Positions 1 to 12,937 of a DNA stretch of 64,000 nt are shown here, piece by piece. Where the stretch lies: positions 18,231,763 to 18,295,762 of the forward strand of contig NC_049996.1 of the NCBI RefSeq assembly GCF_000003815.2, written 5' to 3'. The DNA comes from Branchiostoma floridae. Taxonomy: Eukaryota > Chordata > Leptocardii > Amphioxiformes > Branchiostomatidae. Below the pieces are notes generated by a model. The model searched no databases. It saw only the letters and a program-made list of their open reading frames with translations, and had not been told where the DNA came from. The translations under genes and the position numbers were made by a program. Numbering within the stretch: position 1 is the first letter of the stretch; each line of letters opens with the position of its first letter.

Positions 1-180
1 ATTCAATCCAGCGTTATGTATATATCACACTCCTTCACATTTGGGAGCACATTGTAATCAAATTAAGCAGTCTGTATGGCAGACTCTGTATATTGTAACT
101 ACTTTACGTTTGTGCCCGCATCTGAACTGTGAGCAGCGACACCTGTCCTGCAGTACAATGTGAACCAGTCAGAATTGCCG

Positions 181-215
181 TTAAGAAGGTGACAGACGGT
201 CACCGAAACGTTAGA
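181..215 (+). other. Short hairpin followed by GAAACGTT
   Basis: GGTGAC (188-193) and GTCACC (199-204) form a perfect 6-bp stem with a 5-base loop, preceded by TTAAGAA and followed directly by GAAACGTT. The arrangement resembles other hairpins in the window at 26714 and 27847, which carry the CTGATGA...GAAA core of a hammerhead ribozyme. Here the CTGATGA half is degraded. Probably a repeat remnant. Confidence 0.35.
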
Positions 216-267
216 GTGAATAAAGCAATGGTTTCTGAATGAAACCTCACCTGTGTTGGTAGAATCC

Positions 268-523
268 ATAGTTGAAAGGTTTAAATTTTGCTCCAACACA
301 AAATAAGAAAAACTCATTATGAGCCCTCTCTGAATCGTGACGGTGGCAGGTTCCGTCTTCCCCCATCTATGATGGCAGGAAGCTGCTGCATCCTTTGACT
401 TCTGGAACATCAGTGAAGCAAATCGTACATCTGAAGAAGGTTGACGTGCTTGACTGAAAATTTATGGTGAGTTTTTCTGATTTTGTGTTGCACGTTGGAA
501 CAAAATATAAACCTTTCAACTAT
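268..523. mobile_element. Inverted-repeat element downstream of GUK1
   Basis: The left arm (268-316) and right arm (468-523) are imperfect reverse complements of about 50 bases, sharing AGTTGAAAGGTTTA and AGAAAAACTCA. The arms enclose about 150 bp. Just before the right arm is CTGAAGAAGG...TGAAAA, a layout also seen in the element at 26573-26783. No transposase is present, so it is a non-autonomous element or the flanking repeat of a retroelement. Confidence 0.55.
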
Positions 524-550
524 AAAGAATGGTTGTGTAAAAAGAGTCTC

Positions 551-556
551 TTTATT
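551..556 (-). promoter_or_regulatory. Poly(A) signal of GUK1
   Basis: AATAAA on the minus strand (TTTATT on the plus strand), about 30 bases after the GUK1 stop codon. It implies a very short 3' UTR. Confidence 0.7.
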
Positions 557-582
557 CAGCGATGTCTGTCCGCTGCCCGTAG

Positions 583-3500
583 TTAGTCCTGTGAGCTGGA
601 GTTGACCGTGGTGGCCGAGGCGGCAGGCTTGTCCAGAAAACTGTTCACCACTGATGAGGAGGACCCTGTAGCCATGGCCAAGGGCATCTGGGACTAAAGA
701 GGGGGGGGGGTGATATTACAAGTTAGAACTTAGAAGATGTTGGGAATTTTTCTATCACCAAAACTAGTGAAGAACTTGGTTAATTTAAAAAATACAGTCA
801 TACAAATAAATACACTGTCACATACTAACAAATGTTACAACCAGTTATACCTTGATAAGAAACGGGCTAAATTAACTTACTTTTAGTTTTAAAATCACAA
901 CGTAATACTAACAGGCTTGGCAAGTTATGGCAACTTACATGTACATGATCCCATGTTATCAATGTGTAAAACCTCAAGAATCAACCTTTCAAAACGCACT
1001 TACAGGTCACGTAATATACAATCATGTACTTGCAATCAAGGCAGGGCCATCGTTGCTGAGAAAGACTGTACAATACAAACATAGGCCAGTTGTGCCTATA
1101 AATATAGTAACAGCATTTCAGCATTGACACAAGGCTTGCTGATTCACTCATGCAGAGCAAGTGATGTAATATGCAGAGCAAGCAAGCAATCATATACAAT
1201 ATGCAGAGCTAGTGATGATAAGTGGTAGTGTACAGAGCAAGTGATAACAAGTTATCATCACCAGAACATTAGTGATAACGATAAGTGGCAATATGCAGAG
1301 CAAGCGATAACGAAAGTTCCTACTAGTTATCAGCTGCGTCCAACCTCAGGGTTTGTACTGTTCGTTTTTAACCTCATCGATCGCCTGTATGCAAACAACA
1401 CGATACATGCGCAGTGTGAGATGGTGCATGTAGTGGGAGCCCAGCAGTGTACATGCTACCTCAGGCAATACAGCATGAAACTATGTTGTCAGGTTATATG
1501 ATTTGACTGAAACTTCTGGGCTACTGTCCTGGACTGGGTCTGCAGGCGAACAATACACATGCGCTGTGTGGGATAGTGCACAGTGGGAGCCCAGTGTACA
1601 TGTGTATATGCAACCTTAGGCAAAACAGAATGAGGCTGTGTTGGAAGGTATTATTTGACTGAAACATCTGGTAAACTGTCCTGCATTGGGTTTGTATACA
1701 AACTTGCAGGCACCAATGACCCAACGTACAGGAGTCATGTGTTCATGATATCACACAACTGAAGTAATTGGGTCAGTGATTTTAAAGAAAGTCATAAGCT
1801 TAGTATAGGCATCAAGGTATATTTCTTAAATTCAGTTTTCTTGTGTTGGACTGAATAAATGTTAAAACAGGTGCAGGATGCAACACCACTAATCCTGAAA
1901 GAGATGAAATGCAAATATTTTGGTGCAATGATGCAGTGCTGTGGAGTGCCACCAAAAGGACACACTGGTAAAATACCCAGGCAAATCTTCTCATAGAAGC
2001 TGTAAGGTCAGCCATCAATGAAATACTGCAACAGGGTAAATGGCACTCCACAGCAACATTATTTCAGTTCTACAACAGCCCTACAGTTGCAACTATCAAC
2101 AGCATGCAGCAAACAAGTCCTTTCTGGTCTTCACAACACAGCTTCTGGTATATTCATAAGTATAACCTGTTGCATCCTTCCAGAGCTCATGTATGAATCC
2201 TTAACACACATAATACCGGGGTATATACAAAATATGTAATCTAAAAGCATATCTATCAGGGGAAAACAGAATCAAGGTTAAAACTCTTCCAATTGCATTT
2301 GGCGTGCACTTTGGATATTGTGTTGCAATGGTAGACTAAAGTAAACATCTGAGTATCAGCATGAAAATCTTACAGTAGGTTAAATTCTATCCCTTCCTAT
2401 TATGATTTACACGTCCACAAACAATACTCACTTTAATTAAGATGCCTTTTAATTTCTCGTATGCAACATCCAAGTCATCATTGGTGATGATGTGTTGAAA
2501 ATTTCCTGGTTTTAAACCTGAAAAGACAACAATTAATGGATGTTAGAGTTTACATCGGTTAAGAAAGCTATATCCGCCCACTACTCAAAGGACTGTACCA
2601 TTGGATGTAGCCTTCAACAAAGAAAGCAGCACATTTTTTCGGCCCGTTTTCGGAGGATTTCAGGGCCAAAAAGCAAAAGAGAAATCAGTCGGCATCATCA
2701 GCTAAATCTCTCCTGCATGGCAACTGGCAAAATCATTGGTTTGAGTACCTGATTGCACAGCATTTGAGCTGCTTATGATATACAACCCAATTGCACTCTA
2801 TACATAACATCAAGAAGTAGAAGGTGTACTTTGGGAAACTGGGAACTAATGATTGTTTGTGGCATCACACTCAGGAGAATTCTCTGTTGTCACATCTACA
2901 TTGCCATCTCACCATACTCCAGTTCATTCCTGGCTGCAGACAGTCTCTTCTGAAGAGCCTCCTCCGTCTCTGTTTTTCTGCTTCTCAGCCGCTTCTCCTG
3001 AAGGGCGTAAAACAACAATTTGTCAGTCAGTTTTATACTAGTTAGGGACTTAAATATATCTATAACAACCTAGGGTTACCAAAGAAATCTTTTGGAAGAG
3101 CCTTTAGCAAAATCTACATGAACTGTGACATAGATTCTGATAACTAAAATTTGTCTTTAACCAATTCTGTGGTCAAAGACAGGAACTAGCCACAATGTCT
3201 TTTGATTTTCATTTCCAAGATTTTCAATTTTCAAATTTGTTTTTCAACTTGTTTATTGGCAGGACAACTTTCTTCAATAGAACCGCTAACATGCATTGGC
3301 ATAATACCGGTCATAAGCCTTATACCGTCGATTAAAAATAGTGGAACTTAAAGAGATCTACACATGCAACAATAGTTATTTCTGAGGTATGCACACTTCA
3401 GACATCTAGGTGTCAAATACATAATTTACAAAGCATCGATAACAATGCATTCGAAGACAACAAGGCCAAAAGTTTTCAGGTCATTTTCGGGGCAGGCGAG

Positions 3501-6055
3501 CTCGTCGTGGGACAAACACACTGTCACGTTCATCGCCAGATTTGTAGATAATAATCACATGTGCTCAAGGCACAAGACGAGCATGATTCAACAGCAATCT
3601 TGAATTTCTTTTGGTGACCTACAACTCGTGTAAAAGTGCGAGGAACCGTTGCATAATAGCCCGGATCTACGGCTGAATGGGTCAAATTGAACGTACGCCG
3701 CCATTTTCCCGCCATTTTTAATGCTACAGCCAGCAGTAAAGTTTTACGTCATAGCGGTTGTGACGGACCAAAATTAAATGAAAATTCTTGTCAGTATACG
3801 CCCATTTTCTCATGACTTTTTGTATGCTCATGCAGATTTTTGTTTTGTGCAACTACTAACAGGAAAGAAAGGAACAACAGAGGATGAATAAAGGTACATA
3901 GCGGCAGTTAATTGTGCCGTGTTTCGTTCGACCGGTATAGTGCACCCCCTTCCAACACGCGCCCGTTCTCCGTGCAATTCCGCGGTGTGTTCCAATTACG
4001 ATATTATGTTTTTAGCAGGACCAGAGAGACAAAATATTTTTCACAGAAGAAGTGGCAAAGGTAAGCTGTAACTGTACAGCACGATGTAACTGGAGAAAAT
4101 GATGCGTTGATCATTTGCCAAATTAGCATTGCTTGAGAAATTGCAGTAAACCGACCGGTATTATGCCAATGGATGTTATACATAATGACAATCTTCTTTG
4201 ACAATCTTCGTTCTACAATGGCCAAACATCATTTTCTTCTTCATTCATTACTCACCAGCACATCTATACTGGGAGGCTTGATGAAGATGTAAACAGCCTC
4301 CAGACTGGCCTTCTTCACGTTCCTGACCCCCTGGGTGTCGATGTCCAGGATGGGGATCACGTTGTTACTTTGTACCTCCTCAAGCGCCTTCTTACTGTGG
4401 GGGGAAACAGTGCTTTTTAGGTACTATCATCATTAAACTTAAGTTGTTTCTCAGATTTCCAATCACAAATTATGAAGAAAAGTTAGAATAGAAACAAGAG
4501 TAGACTGTACAGTATCTCAGAACTTCACCGATAATTCTAGAGGCTGTAAAAAATCTATTGACATCTATATTTTAAAACGCCAAATAATAGATACTCGAGC
4601 AACTGGATACAATTTTGGGAACAATCAGACACCATCCGCTGTCTTTCGTCAGTAACACTGACAAATGACAGCAGAATTGCTATCTGAAACATCTGACCAT
4701 TTCCAAAATCATATCTGAGTTGCTTGAGTAAGTATTATTGAGTATCTTATCACCTGGATGACCTTCATTGACGTCTATGCTCTGTAGTAAAGCATGTCAG
4801 ACCAGAGTCCAAACTTATTGGTGAGTCGCGGTAAATGACTTTTGTAGGGGGGTCTGGGGGCATCGACCCTCCATGGTGCAGAGTTTTTGATGGTTTTGAG
4901 TTAAAACAGTGCATTCTAAGGTATCCCAAGAGGCAAAAATACTGTTACAGATGTCACAGTAGAAGGTTGTGACCACAGATGACCTGGTAGCCTCCCTGGT
5001 CAATCAGAATTTTATGCTTGTCAGAGGATTTTCTCCCCAAAATAGGGCGTCCAGGGGCATCAAATTTCTTGTTATTCTAAGAAAAGTGCATCCAGATGAT
5101 GCGTTGACGAATGCCTGACTAAAAGCCTGCATACCAACCTTGTTCCATAAATGTTCCCAGAAAACTCGGCCCATTCCAGGAAGTCTCCCTGCTTGATGTT
5201 CTCCTGGAACTGGTCCCTGTTGATGAAGTGGTACTCTGGGAAAAACAAAATCGGTAGCAGAAATAATCAAATCTAAATATGAAAAAATTTTGTAATATAC
5301 TGTGTATAGGCATTCACATGCCCAACCTGTGGCAGACTGTGCAGAAGTGAAGCGGGTTTAGTTGCACATCGCCGAGTCCATCTGTCAGTGAACTGATTGT
5401 CCGACAGGATGACAAGGACAAGAAGAAGAATAGGAATTCATAAAGAATGCATAAGTAACAGGTTGTTTGTTTGTTTATTTAGATCTCCATTAGAATGTAC
5501 AACTGGCATGTAAATTCTATTCTTCCTGCATGGAGACCTAACAAAAGGTCATTGCTAACTACGGATTAGGTGTTATACTGGTAATAGTTTCCCCTTACCT
5601 CTTCCATTCAGCTCCCCTGGTCGAGGTTGTCTTGTGGTGTCTGCAGAGGAAGCAGAGAAGCCTGCTGAGTGCAATGTGACATAACAGCATTCGAAATGAC
5701 TACAGTACAGTTTCACTAACTCCTAGCATTTAATTCTGGGATAAGCTGTCTTTGTTTTTATCTATCTATGGACAATATCATGATGTGGCAGAGACTGTCA
5801 TTCTCTAATAGGACTGTTTAGCCAAAGTCGAAGCTGTAGGGCTGATATCTATTAAGCTTTTGCCATTGTCATTATTGACCGAAGGTGGCCATATGAATCT
5901 GGAAGAGATTGATGTAACACCCTACTACAGTGTGTATACCCACGTGAGACGCTGAGCTGGAAGACCCCCGGGAACTCCTTGAGGAGTTTGTTGTAGAGCG
6001 TGGACTTGCCGCTGCCGGAGGGGCCGCAGATCACCACAGGTCGGGGCAGCGCCAT
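583..6055 (-). CDS. GUK1: Guanylate kinase, 7 coding exons, 223 aa
   Basis: Cytosolic guanylate kinase, which phosphorylates GMP to GDP with ATP. Coding exons on the minus strand, in order: 6055-5944, 5640-5599, 5235-5139, 4394-4256, 2997-2913, 2517-2432, 693-583. All junctions are GT-AG and the phases join to 224 codons with the stop at 585-583. The P-loop GPSGSGKST is at residues 11-19. It is followed by SHTTRQPRPGE, EFSGNIYGT, the DIDTQGVRNVKKA segment and the lid ETEEALQKRL, all in the order of animal GUK1. The protein is about 25 residues longer than the roughly 197-aa mammalian enzyme because the last exon encodes a Ser/Ala/Thr-rich tail ending SSSQD. The start MALPRPVV aligns with the family start and has a GGCATGG context; an upstream in-frame Met (MTCVPARL..., at 6103) lies before a likely acceptor and is probably not exonic. 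Confidence 0.95.
4655..4695 (+). repeat. Dispersed repeat with CTGA...GAAAC hairpin, GUK1 intron
   Basis: Member of a dispersed family recognised by 'actcaagcaactggatatga' on one side and a CTGA-stem-GAAAC hairpin on the other. Here a GACAGC/GCTATC stem (one mismatch) precedes GAAAC at 4686-4690. Related pieces occur near 8790, 8940, 17300, 27840, 35940 and 40300. It lies in a GUK1 intron with no coding content. Confidence 0.4.
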
Positions 6056-6539
6056 GCCAGGTACGTACGTACGCAGGAACAAACGGGCTGGAACACAGGT
6101 CACAGGTCAAATGATATATCCAAAAATTAGCTTGCTAAAATCTACTGCTAAACAAGAGATTTTTCTGCACGATAATAAAACTTGGAAAGGGTACGTAATC
6201 AGGAATAAACGGGCTGAAAAACACACAGGTGCAAAGGTCAAATGTTTTATCGACTAAGGTGCGGTCACATAGGTCAAGCGATCGTCGTTCAGCTTTGATG
6301 CCATAAGATTTTCAAAAAGGCCCTAACAGAACCAGCCACTGACATGGATCCAAAACAGCATTTTGTGTACCAAGACAGTTGAACTTTGCTGAAGATGTAC
6401 ATTTCTGTCCGCCAAAATGCCCGTAGTTAGCAATCGTATGAAATCGCACGGCCTATGTGACTACAGCTGCTGTAACCTGTGAACTTCAAAGTTGTAAGTC
6501 ACTTGTAATCAGTTCTTAGGAACAACTCTAACCGAAGCT

Positions 6540-6690
6540 TTGTATTTTCACTTGAGTGAAGTGAGGAAAGTTGTGCTAAGTGCCTTAAATGCCAAGGGCA
6601 CAAGATCGGTGGCACATTCACGGATTCAAACCCAGAACCCCTTTTATGAATCCAACACCCTGCCGATTGCGCCACACGACTTTTCACTGC
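6540..6690 (-). mobile_element. tRNA-derived SINE fragment (family 1)
   Basis: Contains the family's 'gtgaagtgaggaaag...aagtgcctt' block and a degenerate minus-strand RNA polymerase III B box (GGTTTGAATCC, read from ggattcaaacc). It ends in an A-box-like GGCGCAATCGG. Shared order with 12795-12937, 38700-39017 and 61870-62055 defines the family. Confidence 0.5.
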
Positions 6691-7401
6691 ATCTCAGGTT
6701 TGCTAGCATGATTAAATCTCACTTATAGCAGCCCGCCTAACATCCGCCGGCCAGTTACAGCCCCGGACAGCAGAGTTTGTGTTACACATACTAAAGGTTT
6801 GCCATTACAAAGGACATGCCATACTGACCTTGGGAATGAAAACTTCCCTCCCAGGGACTGCAGCCTATGCCAGATACCCTCAGGTTTTAGAAGGCTTTTC
6901 GATTGATTCTCTGGAAACGTTAAGTACCCATACACCCATTAGACTAAGAGGCTATCCCAGCTGAGAGCACGGCTCCACTGAGACTAACAGCCATTACCAG
7001 CTCATCCCCACACTAATGTGGCATGGAGAAACACTTTACAAGGCTTGTTTTCCACATGTGTCAAAGTCCTTCAATGTTAGAAGGTTTAGAAGACTCTATA
7101 CAGGGCAGGTCTAGGTTAAGATATTGTTTGTCATAACAAAGTGTCAAAACACAGTCTCAAATGTTCTGTCTTATGCTCAGTGATGCAAGAAGCAGTGACT
7201 CAAGATTTTGGGTTGCTTCAGTAACTGTTTTCTTGTGTTATATTTGTAATCATGTTATCTCTCTGCTTGGAGAATAAGATATTACACGGATTTTTAAAAG
7301 GAGTAACAAAGGTTGATGCTCCCCCATGCCCTGACCATACCACCCCTTACCCTGGGGAGTTTAAGATACTCTGACAAGCATGAAATCTTAATTGACCATG
7401 G

Positions 7402-7725
7402 CAGGGATAAACAAGTCCACTAGCCCTATTGTCCAGGGCAAGTGAAAGTGCTGTTCGGGCAAGTGCATGTCCTACCCCACTTGTCCGATCGGGTAAGTAA
7501 GATTTTTCCATCGATTTTAGTGCAATTTTGATATACTTGTTACTTTTTACAGTCATGACATCAAGCAATTGTCTACAGAGAATTCCATTGCTGGAAGTGA
7601 AAATGCATATACTAGTAACAGTGACATTTGAATTTTGGGCAAGTGAAAAATTTTTTCGGGCAAGTACATTTTTTATGTGTTTGCCCGATAGGACAAGTGG
7701 ATTTTAGAAAACTTGTTCAACCCTG
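7402..7725 (+). mobile_element. MITE copy 1 (CAGGG...CCCTG, about 325 bp)
   Basis: Begins CAGGGATAAACAAGTCC and ends CTTGTTCAACCCTG, with inner blocks of 'gggcaagtg' and its complement. A second copy in the opposite orientation lies at 9905-10230: the left end here matches the reverse complement of that copy's right end (ACAAGTCCACTAG, CAAGTGAAAGTGC). No coding capacity. Target-site duplication is unclear for this copy. Confidence 0.65.
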
Positions 7726-9345
7726 CAGGGATGCTACTACTTGTACTAGCCTAAGGTTACATATGTACAGTCTTAAAACTGTGACCTGTCTGACAGAACA
7801 TTTGTCCCTCAGGAAGCCTTAGAGTACTAAATAAGATTCCTGGAAGGGGGCATCCCCATCTGTACCCCCTTCAAGTTCAACCCCATTGCCCGCTAGGTCA
7901 CTCCACTTAATCGCAGTGCTCTCCTAGACACCTCCATGGATACTGATTCTTCCATAGACATGAAGTTTACCTCAGTCTGTACCAGCTGGAAGATTCTCAT
8001 GGGGCTCGATTCTCCCCCTGACAACTGCCAGGTCTGCTGAAATATGCTTGCCAATCTTAATTTGTCTGGAACGAGTCTATGGATTATTTTTTTACATCGA
8101 CCACAACCTCAGTCTGTTACCGCAACAACTTTCCAAGTAGAGTTTGATGGTGAAAATTGTGATCTTTTGCTTATATGCCGTCTTTTTCTGTCAGCTATCC
8201 CCGCCTTGTCTTTTGAGGCTCCGATCGGCAGCAGAGGTTGCTGGGGATAGCTTACAAACTAGACTTTAACCCCTGCCCACCCTACATCTGCTATAAAGAA
8301 TACAAATTTAGTGCACAGATAGTTAAGTGTGGACAAACTTAAGGACTCCACAAAATTTGAGCCTCAGAATGTATAAGAAACAGTGTTTCAGAGAATTTTA
8401 AAATTTTCCATGGAAGGATTTCCCCAGACCCCCTACAGTACTTGTATCTGCCTCACCTGCCACATGGTAAGAAATTTGGACCCACTTTGACAAAACCCTA
8501 GCTAAAAGCCTGATACTACACATACATGTACAAGGTACTGAAAGGCCTTCCATTGAGGTAGAACACAATTGAAATGTCAGTTCCAGTTGGCACTGTGTCA
8601 CCAAGAGCTGACTGCTGTACACACACACACCTCTACACTTCATTCATCGCAACTTTAGAGAGAAGCGGACTGCATTTTGTCTGCCCGCTGACAGGGTTAT
8701 CAGTTCATTGTTCTGTTCATTAGTGTACAATAGGAACAGATGGGGCCACAGTTATAGTTATGATAACTTATACAGCCTGAACATGAATTATCCAAAAAGC
8801 TGAGTTACTCAAACAACTGGATGTGATTTTGGAAACATGAATGACTTCCTCACTATTGTGGCTCTTGGTCTTACTAAGTAAGCATAACAATACCACAACT
8901 GAATCATGAAACCAAAACTGATCATGAATGACCCAAAAAGCTGAGTTACTCAAGCAATGGATATGATTTTGGAAACATGAATGACTTCCGCACAACTGTA
9001 CATATGGCTCTTACTAATCATAACAATACCACAACTGGCAAAACCTGTGGTCTTACAACAATAAGGAATGAAAGACAATCTACTGTATGCAAAACACAGG
9101 CCCACAACACAGCTGTGATTGTACTGTATTACAAAAGTGCAATGACAGGACAGGACAAGTCTATCATTGTATCAATACATTTGTTGAGAAGCAGTTCAGG
9201 GTCACTGATAATTTATGGACAATCTCTTGGTCAATTTTACACTCAACAAATCTCTTTATTCATGAATGTCACCTGGGATTAAGAAAATACGAAATTGCAA
9301 TTGATCATCTACCTAAGGGCCATCTTTAGTGACAGCACTAACCAC

Positions 9346-9450
9346 TAGCCTGGGTACCATCCGTATTCTACCGGGGCTCCTTACACTTGCTATTTAGGGA
9401 AGTGAGTGTAAGGAGCCCCGGTAGAAATATAAAGGATGGTACCCAGGCTA
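9346..9450. mobile_element. 105-bp hairpin MITE with 8-bp target duplication
   Basis: Termini TAGCCTGGGTACCATCC and GGATGGTACCCAGGCTA, with inner arms CTACCGGGGCTCCTTACACT and its complement, make the element almost entirely one hairpin. The octamer CTAACCAC flanks it exactly at 9338-9345 and 9451-9458. An 8-bp duplication suggests mobilisation by a hAT-type transposase. A one-ended relative (TAGCCTGGGTGCTATCCCAT) is at 12161. Confidence 0.85.
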
Positions 9451-9904
9451 CTAACCACAGCAGAGATGGGGATATGAAAGCTTCTTTTGAAACCTTTATG
9501 ACACTAAACAATCAGACAACAAAGCTCGCATCAAAATGGACACATGGGCTGAATAGGGAAGAGCAATTAAACCTGGAAACTGGTCACATTACTGGTGGTC
9601 CTGTCCAAAAAAAAATCACGTACATGGCTCAGCCAGAAATGGGAATACAAACACACACGTCATCCTGTGCACATCAGCTTATGATTTTTACTGTATGATT
9701 CATAGTTGCAAGTTGGTACCCCTGGGTACTACACAAATACGAATTACAAAGGAAATCAAATGCAGCATCATCTATCAAACATTATATCAAAGGCACATAG
9801 TCTTTCAGCCTCACCGGTCTCTCACTACAAACGTTAACAATAACATGGCTTCAGCATTCACTACATCGTATGGATCCTAAAAGGAAATCACTAATGCCTC
9901 AACC

Positions 9905-10230
9905 CAGGGTTAAACAAATTTTCTAAAATTTACTTGTCCTATCGGGCAAGTACATTGAAAATTCACCAAACCAACTTTTCACTTGCCCAAAATTTCAATG
10001 CCATATTTTTTGCGGGTTCACTAATAAATTACGGGATTAGTCTGATAACTAAGACCATTTCAGAGGTTTTTGTGCCTCTTTACTTGACAATAAACTGGAG
10101 AAAAACAACAACAAAAGCCTCAGCACATGCAACTGGCAAGGATTTAGTGGGAAGGGGTTGCACATGCACAAGCATGATAGGCACTTTCACTTGTCCGGGA
10201 CAATCGGACTAGTGGACTTGTCCAACCCTG
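9905..10230 (-). mobile_element. MITE copy 2, inverted relative to 7402-7725
   Basis: Starts CAGGGTTAAACAAATTTTC and ends GGACTTGTCCAACCCTG. The flanking pentamer CAACC occurs immediately on both sides (9900-9904 and 10231-10235), consistent with a 5-bp target-site duplication. Same family and similar length as 7402-7725, opposite orientation. Confidence 0.65.
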
Positions 10231-12160
10231 CAACCACTTTCACTTTCTACTATTCATTCACGCCATAACAGTTACTATCAATACAAATATACAACAAAAC
10301 CTTATAGCTTAAATACACGTTACACAGTACCCCAACTTCCTTTAACAGTGAAACATCTAGCTGCTACTGCTCCCGATACATCTGCCCAATTCTCCACACA
10401 TTCCTATTCAGCCCTTTGGGTTGCCAGACAACACGGGCCCCAAAAAGTAAACCTTCCATATCCTCCACATGTACACATATGCCTGGTCCTGTAATGCCTT
10501 AAATAATTCAAGAAGAATCAAATCAGGAGAGACTAGTTAACAGCACTACTGGAAACTCACCTGTGAATAAAAGAATGCAGGTCTTTCCTGAACAACTTGC
10601 ACAACTACAAGTGTTATTCACCTGAAGAGTATGCCAGTCTACAGAATATCCACCTTTTATATGTAGTCTGTCAGCTGCAGATGATGATGGGAATGAATGG
10701 ACTGTACCACTTCTACATGAGGGGGAGGTGATAGGTTGTTATCTAATCTGTTTGCGTGATCATTTAAAAATATTTTGAAGCTTATTGCTACTTACGGCTA
10801 TTTTAGTGTCTTAAAGAGTTTTAAGAAATGTAAGATCTTGATATTAAAGTCAGTATAGATTTAGATGTCTAATTGTAATAATTAGTTTTATCTGAATATT
10901 TCATGACAGATCCCCCTCATACACATTACAATATTAATAGGATGTCCTAATTGGAAATTCCCCATGACGTCAACTGTAACTGAGGGAAAGACCAAGCCAA
11001 TCCTGGCAATCTCTAATCTAACGTTATGTGATGTAATGGGGAAACTGAAAGTGAAAGCAGTTGATTAAGTTATAGTTGTTCTTGGTTGGGAAAAACAGAA
11101 AAGCTTATTAATAAGCATATTATAGATAAAAATTCATGCTAAAATGATACCTAACACAAGTAGATCTAACACTAATAAAACAGTGGAATCAAACAGAAAA
11201 GTCAACAGAAAAAAAAATGATCACTTTTCTGGTCTAGGGGAAAAGATCACCATCTAGAAGAAAGATATGAAAATCAAGAAAATTTGATGTGTTACTTTTT
11301 GTCAGTCCCAATTGGACACATATACCTTGTTCATAATAGCTTCTTTGAAAGACAGAAGGTACCAGTATTCCCTTATAATATCATAACTTGTATCTAGTTG
11401 TAGTGTTGTAATATTGAGGGTTAAGAATTGTCTTAAAACAGCCTAGATGGAAGTACTAGTAAGAACAAGAAAGGAGCTGAGCACCAGGCAGTCCTGTCCT
11501 AATGAGTCTGTAATTCACTAGTAGTAGTACCATAGGGACTTCATTATCCATTAATGCTGTACATTGGGTAATCCACCTGAGCACATGGCTGACACGGTAA
11601 GTTACAGGACAGTAAGTTTGAAAGTCAAACCAAGGATAGAGTTGTACAGATCTGTAAGTGTAAGATACAGATTGTGGCCATGAGCAGATACAAAATTTGA
11701 ACACACAACTACAAAAGGGGAAATGATATCCTGGTGGTTTCATATTAGTAATTTCACAGTCACCTCCTTGCCACGACTCAAAACCACCTTTGTAAAACCC
11801 TGTATGGCAGTTGAACTAGTACTGTCAACACTACTTTCTCCCCAAAATTAAATTAAAACCCTGTAAACATTTCACATTTTACCGTAATTACTGAGTACTA
11901 TACGATCGTTTGGAGCTCTGTTTGCAGTTGGTGACTGTTGACTGACATATATATATATATCATACAGTATAAATCATACAAAAGATTTAAATCTTGATAT
12001 AAAAACTTGAGTGACATGTGTTACCACATACCAGTAGCCACCTGTACAATGTTGTAGCATCACCTGGAGTAATTAGTATCAACTGACAGCAGTGACGTGT
12101 TATAGTATGTGCGTCATACAAAACTGGTACTGCAACTTTTAAAGTACTGGTACTAAGTGG

Positions 12161-12235
12161 TAGCCTGGGTGCTATCCCATTTACTACCAGGACTCTTATA
12201 CTTAAGCTTGGTTCCCTAGAATTTTAGTAGAAAAA
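12161..12235 (+). mobile_element. Truncated relative of the TAGCCTGGG hairpin MITE
   Basis: Begins TAGCCTGGGTGCTATCCCAT and continues TACTACCAGGACTCTTA, matching the left arm of the element at 9346-9450 with substitutions. The right arm is missing or degraded. Confidence 0.4.
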
Positions 12236-12794
12236 ACCTTTCTCTAGCCAGTAAGGTGAATCAACAAATAGAGTTTTATGAGCTCACTGCAAACTAACTG
12301 TGAATTTGAAGTCTGCCTTACAACTTCATTTACAATACTGTGTTTGCTTTATTGTCGAGTATAGCAATCAACTCCATACGCCATGTCACTGTTAGTACTA
12401 GTAGTAGGTCGTTTATTTTGTACTTTTGTAAGGTTTTCTGTAAGATTTTGAAATGCCCTTCATCCTACTCCTAGTACAGTTTATATTGTTTTTCTGTGCT
12501 TCCTGTTTCTGAATAGGCTGATTCATTATTACTATTAGCTAATGATACCCTTCTTTCGCTTCCAGTTCCAATTTAAATTAGTGTCATATTACAACTGATG
12601 CTCAAGTCCTTTGAACTTTATATAGATTACTCCTAAGTTGGCCTGACACTGACAGACATTTACCGCAGCCAGCGAAAACACGTGTATACAGACTACCTAC
12701 CATCCTTTCTTTCTTTCTTCCGATCATTTTCTTATTGATTGTAGCACAGTCTTTATTTAACGTCTTATCTGAGGAACATCCCTAGCCAAAGCTA

Positions 12795-12937
12795 GGTACT
12801 CATTTTCATCTGAGTAAAGTGGGGAAAGTCGTGTAAAGTGCCTTTCCAAGGACACAAGATTGGTGACACGGTAGGGTTCGAACTCGGGACCAGTTTCGGG
12901 CCTGAGCCCAACGCGTTGCCGCTGCGCCACCGATCCC
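12795..12937 (-). mobile_element. tRNA-derived SINE fragment (family 1)
   Basis: Contains 'gagtaaagtggggaaag', 'gtgtaaagtgcctttcc' and, on the minus strand, a good B box GGTTCGAACTCGGG-complement preceded by an A-box-like stretch (tggcgcagcggcaacgcg). Order and spacing match the copies near 6.6, 39.0 and 62.0 kb. Confidence 0.55.
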
